Assembly: GCA_045866215.1 (NCBI GenBank)
Contig: AP035880.1
Span: 4,340,001 to 4,404,000 of the forward strand
Source of the DNA: Croceivirga sp009797885
GTDB lineage: Bacteria; Bacteroidota; Bacteroidia; Flavobacteriales; Flavobacteriaceae
Direction of reading: 5' to 3'
Length of the DNA stretch: 64,000 nucleotides
The position numbers were made by a program, and so were the translations under genes. The stretch's first letter is position 1, and each line of letters opens with the position of its first letter. A model generated the notes under the pieces. It was not told the DNA's origin and searched no databases. It saw only the letters and a list, made by a program, of their open reading frames with translations. Shown here one piece after another: positions 54,104 to 62,760 of this stretch.

Positions 54104-54466
54104 CTAAGACTTTTTTGATTTTATAATGGTGATCAGTTCTTCAATCTCACTATCGGATAGTTTTTCCTGTTTTGCAAAGTGTGCCATCATTTTGGTCAAA
54201 GAGTTTCCAAAATATTTTTTCTTAATGTCCTCCACATGCTGCTTTCTATAGTCGTCCAATGGTATTACGGCACTATACCTGTCTATATTTCCAAGCTTTG
54301 TGGATTCGAGAAAGCCCTTTTTGACCAAAATCTTTACAATGGTTGCGACCGTATTGTAATGGGGTTTTGGCTCGGGCAATTCCGCTACGATATCTCGGAT
54401 AAAGATGCCATCGGTTTGCCATATTATTTGCATGATCTGGTCTTCACGCTCCGTCAATTTCTTCAT
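54104..54466 (-). CDS. BlaI/MecI-family transcriptional repressor
   Basis: A 120-residue winged-helix protein of family length: LTEREDQIMQIIWQTDGIFIRDIVAEL opens the DNA-binding domain and HYNTVATIVKILVKKGFLESTK the recognition helix and wing. The C-terminal dimerisation part includes the SDSEIEELI-like helix, where sensor-dependent cleavage acts in relatives. It is first in a two-gene operon with the M56-ankyrin peptidase, and two perfect palindromes lie 25-60 bases upstream of its ATG as probable operators. Confidence 0.92.
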   Translation of the reverse strand: MKKLTEREDQIMQIIWQTDGIFIRDIVAELPEPKPHYNTVATIVKILVKKGFLESTKLGNIDRYSAVIPLDDYRKQHVEDIKKKYFGNSLTKMMAHFAKQEKLSDSEIEELITIIKSKKS

Positions 54467-54490
54467 GGATAATTTGATTATGGAACAATA

Positions 54491-54526
54491 CTACTAATTA
54501 TTTAGTAGAAATACTAATTTATTAGT
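54491..54526. promoter_or_regulatory. Two adjacent palindromic operators in front of blaI
   Basis: CTACTAATTATTTAGTAG (54491-54508) has seven-base arms and a four-base spacer; ACTAATTTATTAGT (54513-54526) is a perfect fourteen-base palindrome. The cores ACTAAT/ATTAGT are shared and their centres lie 20 bases apart, two helical turns. The pair begins 25 bases upstream of the blaI ATG, so it should overlap its promoter. This is a classical arrangement for autorepression by a BlaI dimer. Confidence 0.75.
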
Positions 54527-54988
54527 GGATAAAGTTTTTACTTTAGTTACTCCTGTTCCAATTGGTAGTTTAAAACCGGCGTTTTGTTTAACGCAGCATA
54601 CGACCGGTAGGAAAAACGTTTGGAAATGCCACTCCTACGAAAGAGTCATCACTATTTAGTGTCTAAAATCTTCACATAAACCGTCAAATAATTTTACACT
54701 TTTTTGATGGCAGGTACATACTAGTTTGGGTATATGATTGATTTGCAGCAGTATGGGATATTGGCATAAATATGGATATTAAAAAAATGGAATTTTTTTA
54801 TCGATAGTATCCCATTAACCATTAGTGCAGAAAAACCCGGTGGTATGTGAACATAAAATGGGAACTATGGACGGGATTACACAAAAATCGCTTGACAGGG
54901 TATTTGACAGGATGGAACCATTTTTTCATTTAGTACCATGACCAAAAGGATATTCACAAACAAGGAATTTAAAGCTAAGTAGCAACCT
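54527..54988. other. Divergent intergenic region, blaI operon to second permease
   Basis: About 460 AT-rich bases without a recognisable gene. A TTG ... TAGTTTG pair near 54705-54730 could be part of a promoter for the plus-strand permease, but it does not match the consensus fully. Confidence 0.45.
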
Positions 54989-57391
54989 ATGAATACAATA
55001 AAAATGGCTTTCCGCACATTGTTTCGAAAAGGCGAGCAGACGCCCATTCGGCTTGTTTCGTTGATTGCGGGCCTCGCTTTTAGCCTCCTACTATTGTCCG
55101 AGGTACTGTACAATTATAGTTATGACAGTTTTTATCCCGATTCCGAGCGCATTTATGTGGTACACGAAAATTTTAAAAGGGATGAATCCTCGACTCAATT
55201 GGAAAGCTATCCACGGGTAAGTGGTGCCATTGCTCCTGGTTTAAAGGCAGAAGTACCTGGGATCGAATCGGCCACCCGGTTAAATTCAATTGGCGAACAA
55301 ATGATATATACCCAGGAACTAAAAAGCATCAAAGCAGATGTTTCCCTGGCCGATGAACATCTGTTCGAGGTGTTGCCCCGTACCATGGTTACTGGCAATG
55401 CCCAAGAAATCCTTACCAGTCCCGTGAGCTGCATGATCTCCCAGGAAATGGCCGAACGAATTGGCGGAAACGTTATGGGAAAAACCATAGAACTTAAACG
55501 ATACCCCGATAAGAAGGTAACCATTAAAGGGATTTTTGAGACCCTTCCCGAGAATACCAATTATAGGTTCGACATGTTAATTTCCATGGTTTCCACCGAT
55601 CAATTCTTTTCATGGGACGGTACCACCAATTGGATGGGCAATGACCGCTACTACGCTTGTGTAAAGCTCAAACCCAATATAGAACCTGAAAGCCTTGCCC
55701 CAGCTGTGAGGGCCATGCAGGTAAAACATCAGGATATTGAACGGTTGGAGGAGGAAAACAATGGCGTGGTCTTACAATATTCGTTCGAACCCATCACAAA
55801 GCTACATGCCAAAGGAGTGAAAACCAGGATAATCATACTTGCCACCATTGCATTTGCAGTTTTGTTTGTGTCGTTGCTCAACTATGTGCTGTTGACAATG
55901 GGGGCGTTGATCAAACGGGCCAAAAATTCAGCCATACACAAGACCTGTGGTGCCAAGGCAAAAAATCTTCAAAAAATGATTTTTGCCGAAACATTCGTCC
56001 TTTTTGCCATTGCCATTATCGGGGCTGTATTGACCATATGGGGAATAAAGCCGTTGGCCGAGGCACAGATGGGACATAGCTTGGAGGCGTTGACCTCTTT
56101 TTATATTGTTGGCCCGATTGCCCTTTTGGCACTGGTTTTAATGGTTCTGATAGGCTATTTTCCTGGTAGGTTTTATTCCCGAATCCCGGTATCGACTGTT
56201 TTTCGCAACTACAAACAGAAAAAGAGCAAATGGAAGCTGGCCTTGCTATCACTACAGTTTATGGGGGCCACCTTTATACTTACCGTATTGGTCATTGTCA
56301 CCTTTCAGTATAACGACATGAGGAATCTTGACCATGGGTACACTACCCAAGGTGTTTTTTATGGGAGCACCACGGGAATGGATGGTCAAAAATTGGGTAT
56401 GGTCATCAACGAGCTCAAAGCCCTTCCTGGTGTGGAAAAAGTGGGCCTTGGTGATGGAGTGCCCATCGATGGGGCCTCTGGCAACAACATACTTTCACCA
56501 GATCAAAAACGGGAACTCTTTAATGTGGCTGATTTTTATAGTGTGGATGAGGATTATCTTTCCATTTTGGGTATCAATATGGTTAGGGGCGAAGGTTTTT
56601 CAAAGGATAACAGCGTGGCAGAGCATATGATCATCAGTGAAAAGGGAGCGGGGTTGCTCAAGCTAAACAATAGTTGGCAGGATGGTGTGGTGGGTAAACA
56701 AGTTACCATTACCGAGCATGGAAGTACTACCATAAAAGGGGTGTTCAATGATTTTGTGATACACTCCATCTCGTCACCCGATCATCGTCCAGCCGTTTTT
56801 TTCTATCTGTCCAAAGAAGGATTTGAAGAGCTTAAGATCCAACGTCCGTCATCGGCATTCAATATTTTGGTGCAGGTCAATGAAAATGTGCAGGCGGGAA
56901 TACTGGACAAAATCACAGACGTTTTCAATTTGGGATTTCCCTACAAAGATGCCGTTGTAAAGAGCCTTGAGGATGAGCGAATCAATACATACCAAGAGGA
57001 AAAAGGATTTAAAAATGCGATGCTTATCGGCAATATCATTATCCTCATCATTACGGTAATAGGTATTGTGGGCTATACCACCAATGAATCAATACGTAGA
57101 CGTAAGGAACTGGCGATACGAAGGATAAGTGGAGCTACCCTTTCGGATATCTTAAGGACTTTTATTTCGGATTTAGAGTTAGTGGCCGTACCCGCTGTAG
57201 GGGTAGGGCTTGTAGGGGCTTGGCTCGTAGCTGATAGGTGGATGCAGAACTTTGCCCATAAGATTCCCTTGGATTGGACCATTTTTACCGTATCCAGTCT
57301 TTTTATACTGGTATTGATTGCCCTAATTTCATCGGCAAACTATATACGAACGGCTCAGCGAAACCCTTCGGAAGCCCTACGGTATGAATGA
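54989..57391 (+). CDS. FtsX/MacB-type ABC transporter permease (orphan), second copy
   Basis: An 800-residue double-unit permease of the same type as the one at 46411-48762 but clearly divergent. A first helix (LVSLIAGLAFSLLLLSEVLY) and large periplasmic domain (about 45-280) are followed by three helices, then a repeat of the same layout. The ATPase-contact loops appear as RAKNSAIHKTCGAKAKN and IRRRKELAIRRISGATL, the second close to consensus and the first degenerate. No ATPase gene lies beside it. It may sense or export an envelope component. Whether the nearby BlaI operon regulates it is unknown. Confidence 0.87.
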   Translation: MNTIKMAFRTLFRKGEQTPIRLVSLIAGLAFSLLLLSEVLYNYSYDSFYPDSERIYVVHENFKRDESSTQLESYPRVSGAIAPGLKAEVPGIESATRLNSIGEQMIYTQELKSIKADVSLADEHLFEVLPRTMVTGNAQEILTSPVSCMISQEMAERIGGNVMGKTIELKRYPDKKVTIKGIFETLPENTNYRFDMLISMVSTDQFFSWDGTTNWMGNDRYYACVKLKPNIEPESLAPAVRAMQVKHQDIERLEEENNGVVLQYSFEPITKLHAKGVKTRIIILATIAFAVLFVSLLNYVLLTMGALIKRAKNSAIHKTCGAKAKNLQKMIFAETFVLFAIAIIGAVLTIWGIKPLAEAQMGHSLEALTSFYIVGPIALLALVLMVLIGYFPGRFYSRIPVSTVFRNYKQKKSKWKLALLSLQFMGATFILTVLVIVTFQYNDMRNLDHGYTTQGVFYGSTTGMDGQKLGMVINELKALPGVEKVGLGDGVPIDGASGNNILSPDQKRELFNVADFYSVDEDYLSILGINMVRGEGFSKDNSVAEHMIISEKGAGLLKLNNSWQDGVVGKQVTITEHGSTTIKGVFNDFVIHSISSPDHRPAVFFYLSKEGFEELKIQRPSSAFNILVQVNENVQAGILDKITDVFNLGFPYKDAVVKSLEDERINTYQEEKGFKNAMLIGNIIILIITVIGIVGYTTNESIRRRKELAIRRISGATLSDILRTFISDLELVAVPAVGVGLVGAWLVADRWMQNFAHKIPLDWTIFTVSSLFILVLIALISSANYIRTAQRNPSEALRYE

Positions 57392-57604
57392 AAAATGAAA
57401 AGAGAACGAATGCTGAATTCGGAATTGTCTTCCCAGGGCTTTTGGCTAAAGGGGATGTAGGATTAATTAAAAGACGTTAGTGATATCCTATAACTGAAAT
57501 AGGAATCCTATTGGTGTGGTCCTTCACTTTGCCTCTCGTAAAGTTTTGAAAACCGATGCGGTCCTTTAAAATTTTGCTCCTTGGGCAAAATCACTGCCAC
57601 TACA

Positions 57605-58081
57605 CTATTTGTTCAATACGACTTGGCCACCCTCAGCTGCTGTCCAAACGGTTTCACCTTCTATTTGGACTTCGATTACAACAAGATTGTTATTGCTGCG
57701 GTCAAATATGGCCTTAACGGTATCGATGTCGTTTGGTGTCCAGGCAATTCGGGTCAGTGAGGCATTATCGCTATCGATGTACTCTATATTCAGTTCAACT
57801 AATACGATAAATCCATTACCATCAGAAGCCTCTGGAGGGATTATTGAATAACCCTGGTTGTTATCCCTGTCTGGCCTGTTTACCAATTCGTAGGTCTCGC
57901 CGTTAAAATTGAAAACCGCTATCCCATCCCGATTAATTGTAGAAAAGTAATCTTGTCCATCAATATTGGCGACAAATTCAATTCCAGCTTCAATTATTGT
58001 ACAACAATCATTGTCATCATCACAGGAAACCAGAATTGGAAAGACTGTCAAGAACAGGTAAAAACGTTTGAATTTAATCAC
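57605..58081 (-). CDS. Lipoprotein of unknown function
   Basis: A 158-residue protein with a lipobox in FPILVSC followed by DDDNDCC, typical of Bacteroidota surface lipoproteins. The mature part is beta-rich (GIEFVANIDGQDYFSTINRDG, then SIIPPEASDGNGFIVLVELNIEY) and resembles DUF6252-like small secreted domains in general look, but I cannot assign a family. Neighbours give no functional hint. Confidence 0.72.
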   Translation of the reverse strand: MIKFKRFYLFLTVFPILVSCDDDNDCCTIIEAGIEFVANIDGQDYFSTINRDGIAVFNFNGETYELVNRPDRDNNQGYSIIPPEASDGNGFIVLVELNIEYIDSDNASLTRIAWTPNDIDTVKAIFDRSNNNLVVIEVQIEGETVWTAAEGGQVVLNK

Positions 58082-58249
58082 GGTAAATATAGTTGGGTGT
58101 TAAACATTAAAACACGTATGAATTAACTATAAATTTAATCCAAAGAGTTATTTATAACTATTCCAAACAATAATTTCCCATGTTCTTAATACTAAATTCA
58201 AGTTTGGGCAATAATTGCATATATATGCCCATTTTATTGAACCAAGATC

Positions 58250-59077
58250 TTATCCTAAATACCGGTCTTTTGAGTAGGTCAAAATAGGTGTTTCGGAATG
58301 GTCCATAATTCGCTCAGCACTAAGATGTGTATCCATGATGTCCAGTTTTCCATAAGAGCTGTTTATTCTTATGGCAATAAGGTCTACCGGTGCACTTTTT
58401 ATATGGTTCAAAACGCCCTTTTCAAGACTATCATCATTGATGATTTCCAAATCGGCATTGGCCAATCCATGTAACTTACAGAATTCCTCCATCCTATTTT
58501 TAGTTTCCGAAGTAGATTGCCAATTTTCCCTGGTGTTCACATAAAGAAGTTTAAGGGTTGCATTGTTCGCCCTTTGGATCATTTTAACGGTCGACAGCGC
58601 GTTGACTGGGGTAGGTTCAAAATCAGTAACAAAAAGGATATCCTTAAGTGTGTCAAATTGAAGCTCTTTGGAAATGCTTATCACTGAATTATTGGCATAA
58701 CGGATAATATCGCGGGTAGTGGATCCAATCCTGTCGGGAATGTGCTGGTCTTTTCGCCCAAGGACGGTAAATATGATTTCCCTTTCTCGGGAAGTACGAA
58801 TGATGTGGGGTGAAGCCTTGCTATCCGCAATCTCCAATTCAATGGCATTGGGATCAATAAAAAACCCTTTCAGGATCTTTCTCATTTCGGATTTGGCATT
58901 GGTTAAAACAATTTCCTTTAAACGATCGGCCTCTTCTGTTTTGTAATAGGGGTAATCTGATATACCTAATGAGTGGATCACTTTTAAGTCCAGTTTCAGT
59001 TTGGTTGACATTTCCTTGCCCAGTTTAAGAGCGTTTATGGATTCTTGGGAAAAATCAAAGGGGACTAAAATTTTCAT
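58250..59077 (-). CDS. Tandem universal stress protein (UspA family)
   Basis: A 275-residue protein of two UspA domains. The first (KILVPFDFSQESINALKLGKEMS) carries a GRKDQHIPDRIGS segment resembling the ATP-binding G-2x-G-9x-G-S motif; the second starts near residue 143 (DILFVTDFEPTPVNALSTV) and has lost most of it. UspA proteins help cells survive starvation or oxidative and respiratory stress. It is divergent from a Crp/Fnr regulator gene with a perfect palindrome between them, suggesting joint control. Confidence 0.9.
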   Translation of the reverse strand: MKILVPFDFSQESINALKLGKEMSTKLKLDLKVIHSLGISDYPYYKTEEADRLKEIVLTNAKSEMRKILKGFFIDPNAIELEIADSKASPHIIRTSREREIIFTVLGRKDQHIPDRIGSTTRDIIRYANNSVISISKELQFDTLKDILFVTDFEPTPVNALSTVKMIQRANNATLKLLYVNTRENWQSTSETKNRMEEFCKLHGLANADLEIINDDSLEKGVLNHIKSAPVDLIAIRINSSYGKLDIMDTHLSAERIMDHSETPILTYSKDRYLG

Positions 59078-59147
59078 GGCTACATATTTTTAGGGTTATC
59101 AATCGGCTGTAACTCTCGAATGCAAGTTATTTCGGATAAAAATCAAA

Positions 59148-59169
59148 TTTTTTACCCTAGGGTAAAAAA
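59148..59169. promoter_or_regulatory. Perfect 22-base palindrome between the UspA and Crp/Fnr genes
   Basis: The core TTTTACCCTAGGGTAAAA (59150-59167) extends to T6/A6 arms at 59148-59169 without mismatch. It lies 71 bases upstream of the stress-protein ATG and 221 bases upstream of the Crp/Fnr ATG, in a 312-base gap without other features. A nearly identical copy follows the Crp/Fnr gene. It looks like a binding site for a dimeric regulator; a GGTAAAA half-site also abuts the Crp/Fnr start codon. Confidence 0.65.
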
Positions 59170-59389
59170 ACACGGTAACTACGATTTTTTTACATAAAAA
59201 ACATAATGGCATTGAAGCGTTCCATGGCCCGATATGACCAACCGATTTACCCGTTGAATCCAAATTCGTAAAAGACGGGTTTTGTATAAAATGGGTTTTG
59301 TGGATTTTAAGCTCAACAACGCGGTTTATGATGCACTGTAAGAAGACCATTAAGTATCTTTATATCCTATCCAATAAGGAAAAGGTAAA

Positions 59390-59956
59390 ATGGTGCAGAC
59401 CGATAAATACATTGCCCTCCAGGATATCTACAAATGGTCTGATAGGTTGGACTTAAAAATTGATGGAGCGGAAGTGAAAAAGGGTGGGGTATTTCTTAAA
59501 CAAGGACAAAAATGTGACTACTTCTACTATATCATCGAGGGACTCATGCGTATATTCTACTATGACCGTGATGGGCATGAGGTTACCCATTGGTTCAGCT
59601 CCCAGGATACGATGATTACCTCTCCCGACAGTTTTTTCAATGGCAATGAGAACATCCTGAACTTTGAGGCGCTTGAGGACTGCAAACTATTATTGATCAC
59701 CCATGAGCACTTAGAGGCAGCTTCCAAAAATGTTCCTGGGTTTGATGTAGTATTTAGAAAACTTATAGTGGATTACACCATACAGTTGAGCAGGAGGATA
59801 ATGAGTATCCATACCGAATCCGCGGAGTACCGTTATTTACAACTGATCAGGCATCATCCAAATATTTTTCATAGGACCAAACTCTCCTATATTGCCTCAT
59901 ATTTGGGGATTACCATACAAAGTTTAAGTAGGATCAGAAGAAAATTGATTTCCTGA
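59390..59956 (+). CDS. Crp/Fnr-family transcriptional regulator
   Basis: A 188-residue protein: a cyclic-nucleotide-binding-like beta barrel (about residues 20-115, with LKQGQKCDYFYYIIEGLMRI) and a C-terminal winged helix (about 145-188) ending LSYIASYLGITIQSLSRIRRKL. No Fe-S cysteine cluster is present, so oxygen sensing of the Fnr kind is unlikely. The ligand is unknown; many Bacteroidota homologues lack cAMP contacts. It probably controls the divergent stress-protein gene and itself through the flanking palindromes. Confidence 0.88.
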   Translation: MVQTDKYIALQDIYKWSDRLDLKIDGAEVKKGGVFLKQGQKCDYFYYIIEGLMRIFYYDRDGHEVTHWFSSQDTMITSPDSFFNGNENILNFEALEDCKLLLITHEHLEAASKNVPGFDVVFRKLIVDYTIQLSRRIMSIHTESAEYRYLQLIRHHPNIFHRTKLSYIASYLGITIQSLSRIRRKLIS

Positions 59957-59961
59957 CTCTT

Positions 59962-59979
59962 TTTTACCCTAAGGTAAAA
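59962..59979. promoter_or_regulatory. Second copy of the TTTTACC-CTAR-GGTAAAA palindrome
   Basis: TTTTACCCTAAGGTAAAA differs from the copy at 59150-59167 at one central base. It lies five bases after the Crp/Fnr stop. It could be an operator for a downstream gene that has since decayed, or a small terminator hairpin with a weak T/A context. Copies on both sides of the regulator gene favour an operator. Confidence 0.55.
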
Positions 59980-60491
59980 CCTTCCATCCGAGCCCTGTCT
60001 AACTTGCCCCTGTTTTATAGGAAAGTGTTATGTAGGTTATATTGATTACAATCGGAAAAAACCAGTTCACTGATTCTCAGATCAGGAGTCTTAAACATAT
60101 CCTTCAACAGCACTATAGAAACCATATCTCCCAGGAGAATGCTCGAGTACTATGGAACCAAGTCCCCAAGGGGGATTGCCATGAAGATTACCAGCAAAAA
60201 CAACCTTCCATAATAAGCATGGGCTCTGAAGTGGGTTTTGATCAAGAAAAAGGGTACAGATGTTCGAAAATTGTTCGGAGGATTAGTTGGCCATCACTGG
60301 TCAGCATCCGGATGATTTGGTCATCGCCATTCTGGAACAGCCCATTTTCGAAGCCTTCCTAAGAAGGGTCAGTCAACAGTTGACGGGCTTGGGCAAAGTA
60401 AAATTCTACTTCCATATATTGTCCAATCTTGCTTTCAACAAGACCCGAAAGGAGTATTTCGCTTTTGATTCATCATTTTGAAACCTCTGTT
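59980..60491. other. Decayed coding region between the Crp/Fnr gene and the tautomerase remnant
   Basis: Two open stretches in different frames (60042-60362 and 60287-60481) cover the region, with in-frame stops and no good starts. The second has the peptide ILEQPIFEAFLRRVSQQL, which looks like real coding sequence of an unknown protein. I read this as one degraded gene. It probably followed the palindrome at 59962 and was a target of the regulator before it decayed. Confidence 0.45.
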
Positions 60492-60814
60492 ATGCCGGTA
60501 TATATCACATTGACGAAAGACAAGCCAACAACGGAACAAAAACAAGCTGCGGCAAAAAGAGTTACCGATTTCCATTGTAAAGTGACTGGTGCCCCCTCCA
60601 GATGTGTCACCGTACTATTTCTTTCAGGTTATTCATTGAAAAACAATAAAAAGCCATGTTGATAGGCAGTATTGGGATTGATGGGACGAAGACTTCGGAA
60701 GTAGTCGAATGCTTAAAAAACGAATTGGTTAGGGGACTTAAAAATAGCCTTAAAATGAAAACCCCTGAAGTTGGTCTTGAATTCTTGGGTATCGAATCAT
60801 ATTGGGTGTACTAG
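60492..60814 (+). pseudogene. Frameshifted tautomerase-family gene
   Basis: From ATG 60492 the first frame reads MPVYITLTKDKPTTEQKQAA with the catalytic N-terminal proline (Pro2 after Met removal), then FHCKVTGAPSRCVTVLFLSG and NNKKPC before a TGA at 60660-60662. The continuation is in another frame: AMLIGSIGIDGTKTSEVVECL through SLKMKTPEVGLEFLGIESYWVY to a TAG at 60812-60814. Together they rebuild one about 107-residue tautomerase-like chain (4-oxalocrotonate tautomerase superfamily, long form). A single-base shift near 60650-60656 breaks it, unless the sequence has an error. Confidence 0.75.
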
Positions 60815-60964
60815 GGCCAGCGAATTTTATTGGAGCCTGGCAAAGCTATGGAACACTAATCTGAGCTTTCCTTTATTTACCGAAAGGTGAGGAACATTTT
60901 CATCATTCAGTATCTTATTAAAAATTAATAATTTAGACGAGCTTCAACTAGTATTTTCGTTTAC

Positions 60965-61051
60965 ATGAAAGCCAATAGGGAAGAAAAGGTTATGCAATGG
61001 ATAATAGTTGTATTGAGCGTGGCAATTGTATCGGTCATCTCAATAGCTTAA
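60965..61051 (+). CDS. Possible 28-residue single-helix membrane peptide
   Basis: ATG 60965 to TAA 61049-61051 encodes MKANREEKVMQWIIVVLSVA plus eight more residues (IVSVISIA): a charged start and one hydrophobic helix to the end. An AT-rich promoter-like stretch precedes it. It overlaps the stop of the convergent lipoprotein gene by four bases. It could be a real small protein or chance; no family is known to me. Confidence 0.3.
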   Translation: MKANREEKVMQWIIVVLSVAIVSVISIA

Positions 61052-61518
61052 TCCGTTCTGGTGAGCTCTAAGGTTCCAATGCAGTTGGACGTATCATTGC
61101 AAGGACCATAATCAAATGTCAAAGACCTACCGTCAGGACCAATAGTGGCCTTCACTATCTCATCCCACTGTTCGCCGGATAGTATCAGTTCTTCCAATGA
61201 TTCAACGAATTCCACATTGTTGCTCCCTAGGCTATAAATCTTTTCCCTGTTCATGAACAGACTACCACTAGCCACAGCGTAAGTCCCTATTGCCCTATAG
61301 CGAAAGCCAAGGTTTGCTCCCTCGTTCGTCTGAATAATGGTCTGGACCTCCATGGAACCACCCGTCCTGAACTCATAGGTAATTGACTGTTCCAAATCAT
61401 CATCCAATGGGCCAAGGTCGATTGCCCAAACCCCAACCAAATCCTCACTATCTATAACAGATTCGTTTGAACAGGAAACGAATAGTATACAAAACAGGAT
61501 TAAAATCAGTCTTTTCAT
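61048..61518 (-). CDS. Lipoprotein with a lipocalin-like beta-rich domain
   Basis: I start at ATG 61516-61518 (MKRLILILFCILFVSC), because the in-frame extension to 61662 lacks any signal. The 156-residue product has a lipobox in LFVSC and then a domain that starts DLVGVWAIDLGPLDDDLEQS and contains beta strands in TYEFRTGGSMEVQT. This is like the small lipocalin-type (DUF5004/lipocalin_4-like) lipoproteins common in flavobacteria. Two Cys occur near the end (GPCNDTSNC). Ligand unknown. Confidence 0.75.
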   Translation of the reverse strand: MKRLILILFCILFVSCSNESVIDSEDLVGVWAIDLGPLDDDLEQSITYEFRTGGSMEVQTIIQTNEGANLGFRYRAIGTYAVASGSLFMNREKIYSLGSNNVEFVESLEELILSGEQWDEIVKATIGPDGRSLTFDYGPCNDTSNCIGTLELTRTD

Positions 61519-61772
61519 TTTTCTTTTTTTTAAAAGATAAACGAAATAGAAAAGGTTGCTTATGAATGAAGGATTATCATAAATCTTGTGGAATTCACTG
61601 TAGATTCGTAAGGTTGATTTTATAAAACCAACAAATTTTCCATGTAATATGGTTATCCACATAAAAACTTCTATCTGATACGAAAAGTTTCAAATCCTTT
61701 AGTACAATGATATCTGTCTCTGCTATGGGCAGTTGCGTGGTTTAGCGGTTAACTTTGCAAATACACACAAAA

Positions 61773-61796
61773 CTGAAAATCCCTGCGGATTTTCAG
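61773..61796 (-). terminator. Perfect 10-base-stem hairpin after the DUF2911 gene
   Basis: CTGAAAATCC, a four-base loop CTGC, then GGATTTTCAG. It lies about 50 bases downstream of the DUF2911 stop on the minus strand. The T-run on the minus side is short, so termination is only possible. Flanking inverted ACACAC/GTGTG and GCTAT/ATAGC arms (61700-61845) make a larger imperfect fold. Confidence 0.5.
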
Positions 61797-61844
61797 AAAT
61801 AAGCAATATATAGCAATTACTTATAGCCATCTTTGTATGTGTGG

Positions 61845-62732
61845 TTATTTTTCTTTTAACTTTTTTATCCTGTCCAAATCCTTTTTGAATTGGCTCAGTT
61901 CGTTTTCTTTTTCGGTTTTATCCCTATAATATCTTGAATTTATGTTTTGAATTGCCAAATTGATTTCATTGATTGCTTTGTCATATAATTTCAGGGTTTC
62001 AAAAATCCTGACTTTTAAACTTCTTGCCCAACCATTATTTGCATCTAGTCCGATGGCGATGTCAGCAAGTTTTATGGCGTTAGTTAAATTGTCACCTTTA
62101 TAAAATAGGTATTCTGATGCACCTGCATAAATGTTTGATTCCTTATTCTTTCTTGTAAAAAGCTCCTTTGTTATAAAGTCGTTTAAATTATCATCTGTAG
62201 TGGTTTCTACATCAAAACTTAATTGGGTGTGTGCCCAAGAAATAAAAATTTTCGCATTGTTCGATATGATTTCAATATCAAAATTCAGAGTTTCATAGAA
62301 TCGATTTGTTTTTTCGGGAATGCTAATAAATCTTGCAACGTCCTTATTCAAGTCATAGTTGTAGCTCCCGTAAAGGGTTGAGTCCTTGTTAATGATTACA
62401 ATCCATTCTTTTTCGTTTGGTATTGTGAAAAGAGAGTACTTTCCAGCATTAATGCTCTGTCCGCCGACAATGACATTTTTGTCAAAACTGATTTTTGTAC
62501 AATGTCCAGCACCTGTTCGCCAAACTTTATTCCAAGGAACTAAGTTCCCAAAAACTTCTCTTTTTCGAGCCGAAGGTCTTTCGTATTCTATTGTGATAAT
62601 TGTATTTCCAACAGTTTGATTTATTATTCCTTTAGGACTTAATGAAGGATATGGATATTCATCGCTTTGCGAGTAAACTCCCAAAGTTTTAAGAGCTAAT
62701 ATCAAAGTCAAAATTGATTTAATAATCTTCAT
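61845..62732 (-). CDS. DUF2911 secreted protein with C-terminal TPR-like helices
   Basis: A 295-residue exported protein: signal peptide ending GVYSQ near residue 22, then the DUF2911 core (PSLSPKGIINQTVGNTIITIEYERPSARKREVFGN, VWRTGAGHCTKISFDKNV and YSLFTIPNEKEWIVIINKD), with no known activity. Residues about 195-290 form helical repeats (AIKLADIAIGLDANNGWARSLKVRIFE) like TPR units. It sits between two minus-strand features that end in hairpins, and the neighbouring serine hydrolase stops 56 bases before it begins. Confidence 0.87.
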   Translation of the reverse strand: MKIIKSILTLILALKTLGVYSQSDEYPYPSLSPKGIINQTVGNTIITIEYERPSARKREVFGNLVPWNKVWRTGAGHCTKISFDKNVIVGGQSINAGKYSLFTIPNEKEWIVIINKDSTLYGSYNYDLNKDVARFISIPEKTNRFYETLNFDIEIISNNAKIFISWAHTQLSFDVETTTDDNLNDFITKELFTRKNKESNIYAGASEYLFYKGDNLTNAIKLADIAIGLDANNGWARSLKVRIFETLKLYDKAINEINLAIQNINSRYYRDKTEKENELSQFKKDLDRIKKLKEK

Positions 62733-62760
62733 TCTTTACAGGATATTTTTTAATCTCACA

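Noticed and set aside
52373..54466. Beta-lactam resistance operon
   Set aside because: The M56 protein has no penicillin-binding sensor domain and no beta-lactamase or PBP2a gene is adjacent. The serine hydrolase at 62789 is distant and of the general esterase/peptidase type.
54179..54472. 97-codon frame antisense to blaI
   Set aside because: It is entirely antisense to a clear BlaI gene and shows no protein-like pattern.
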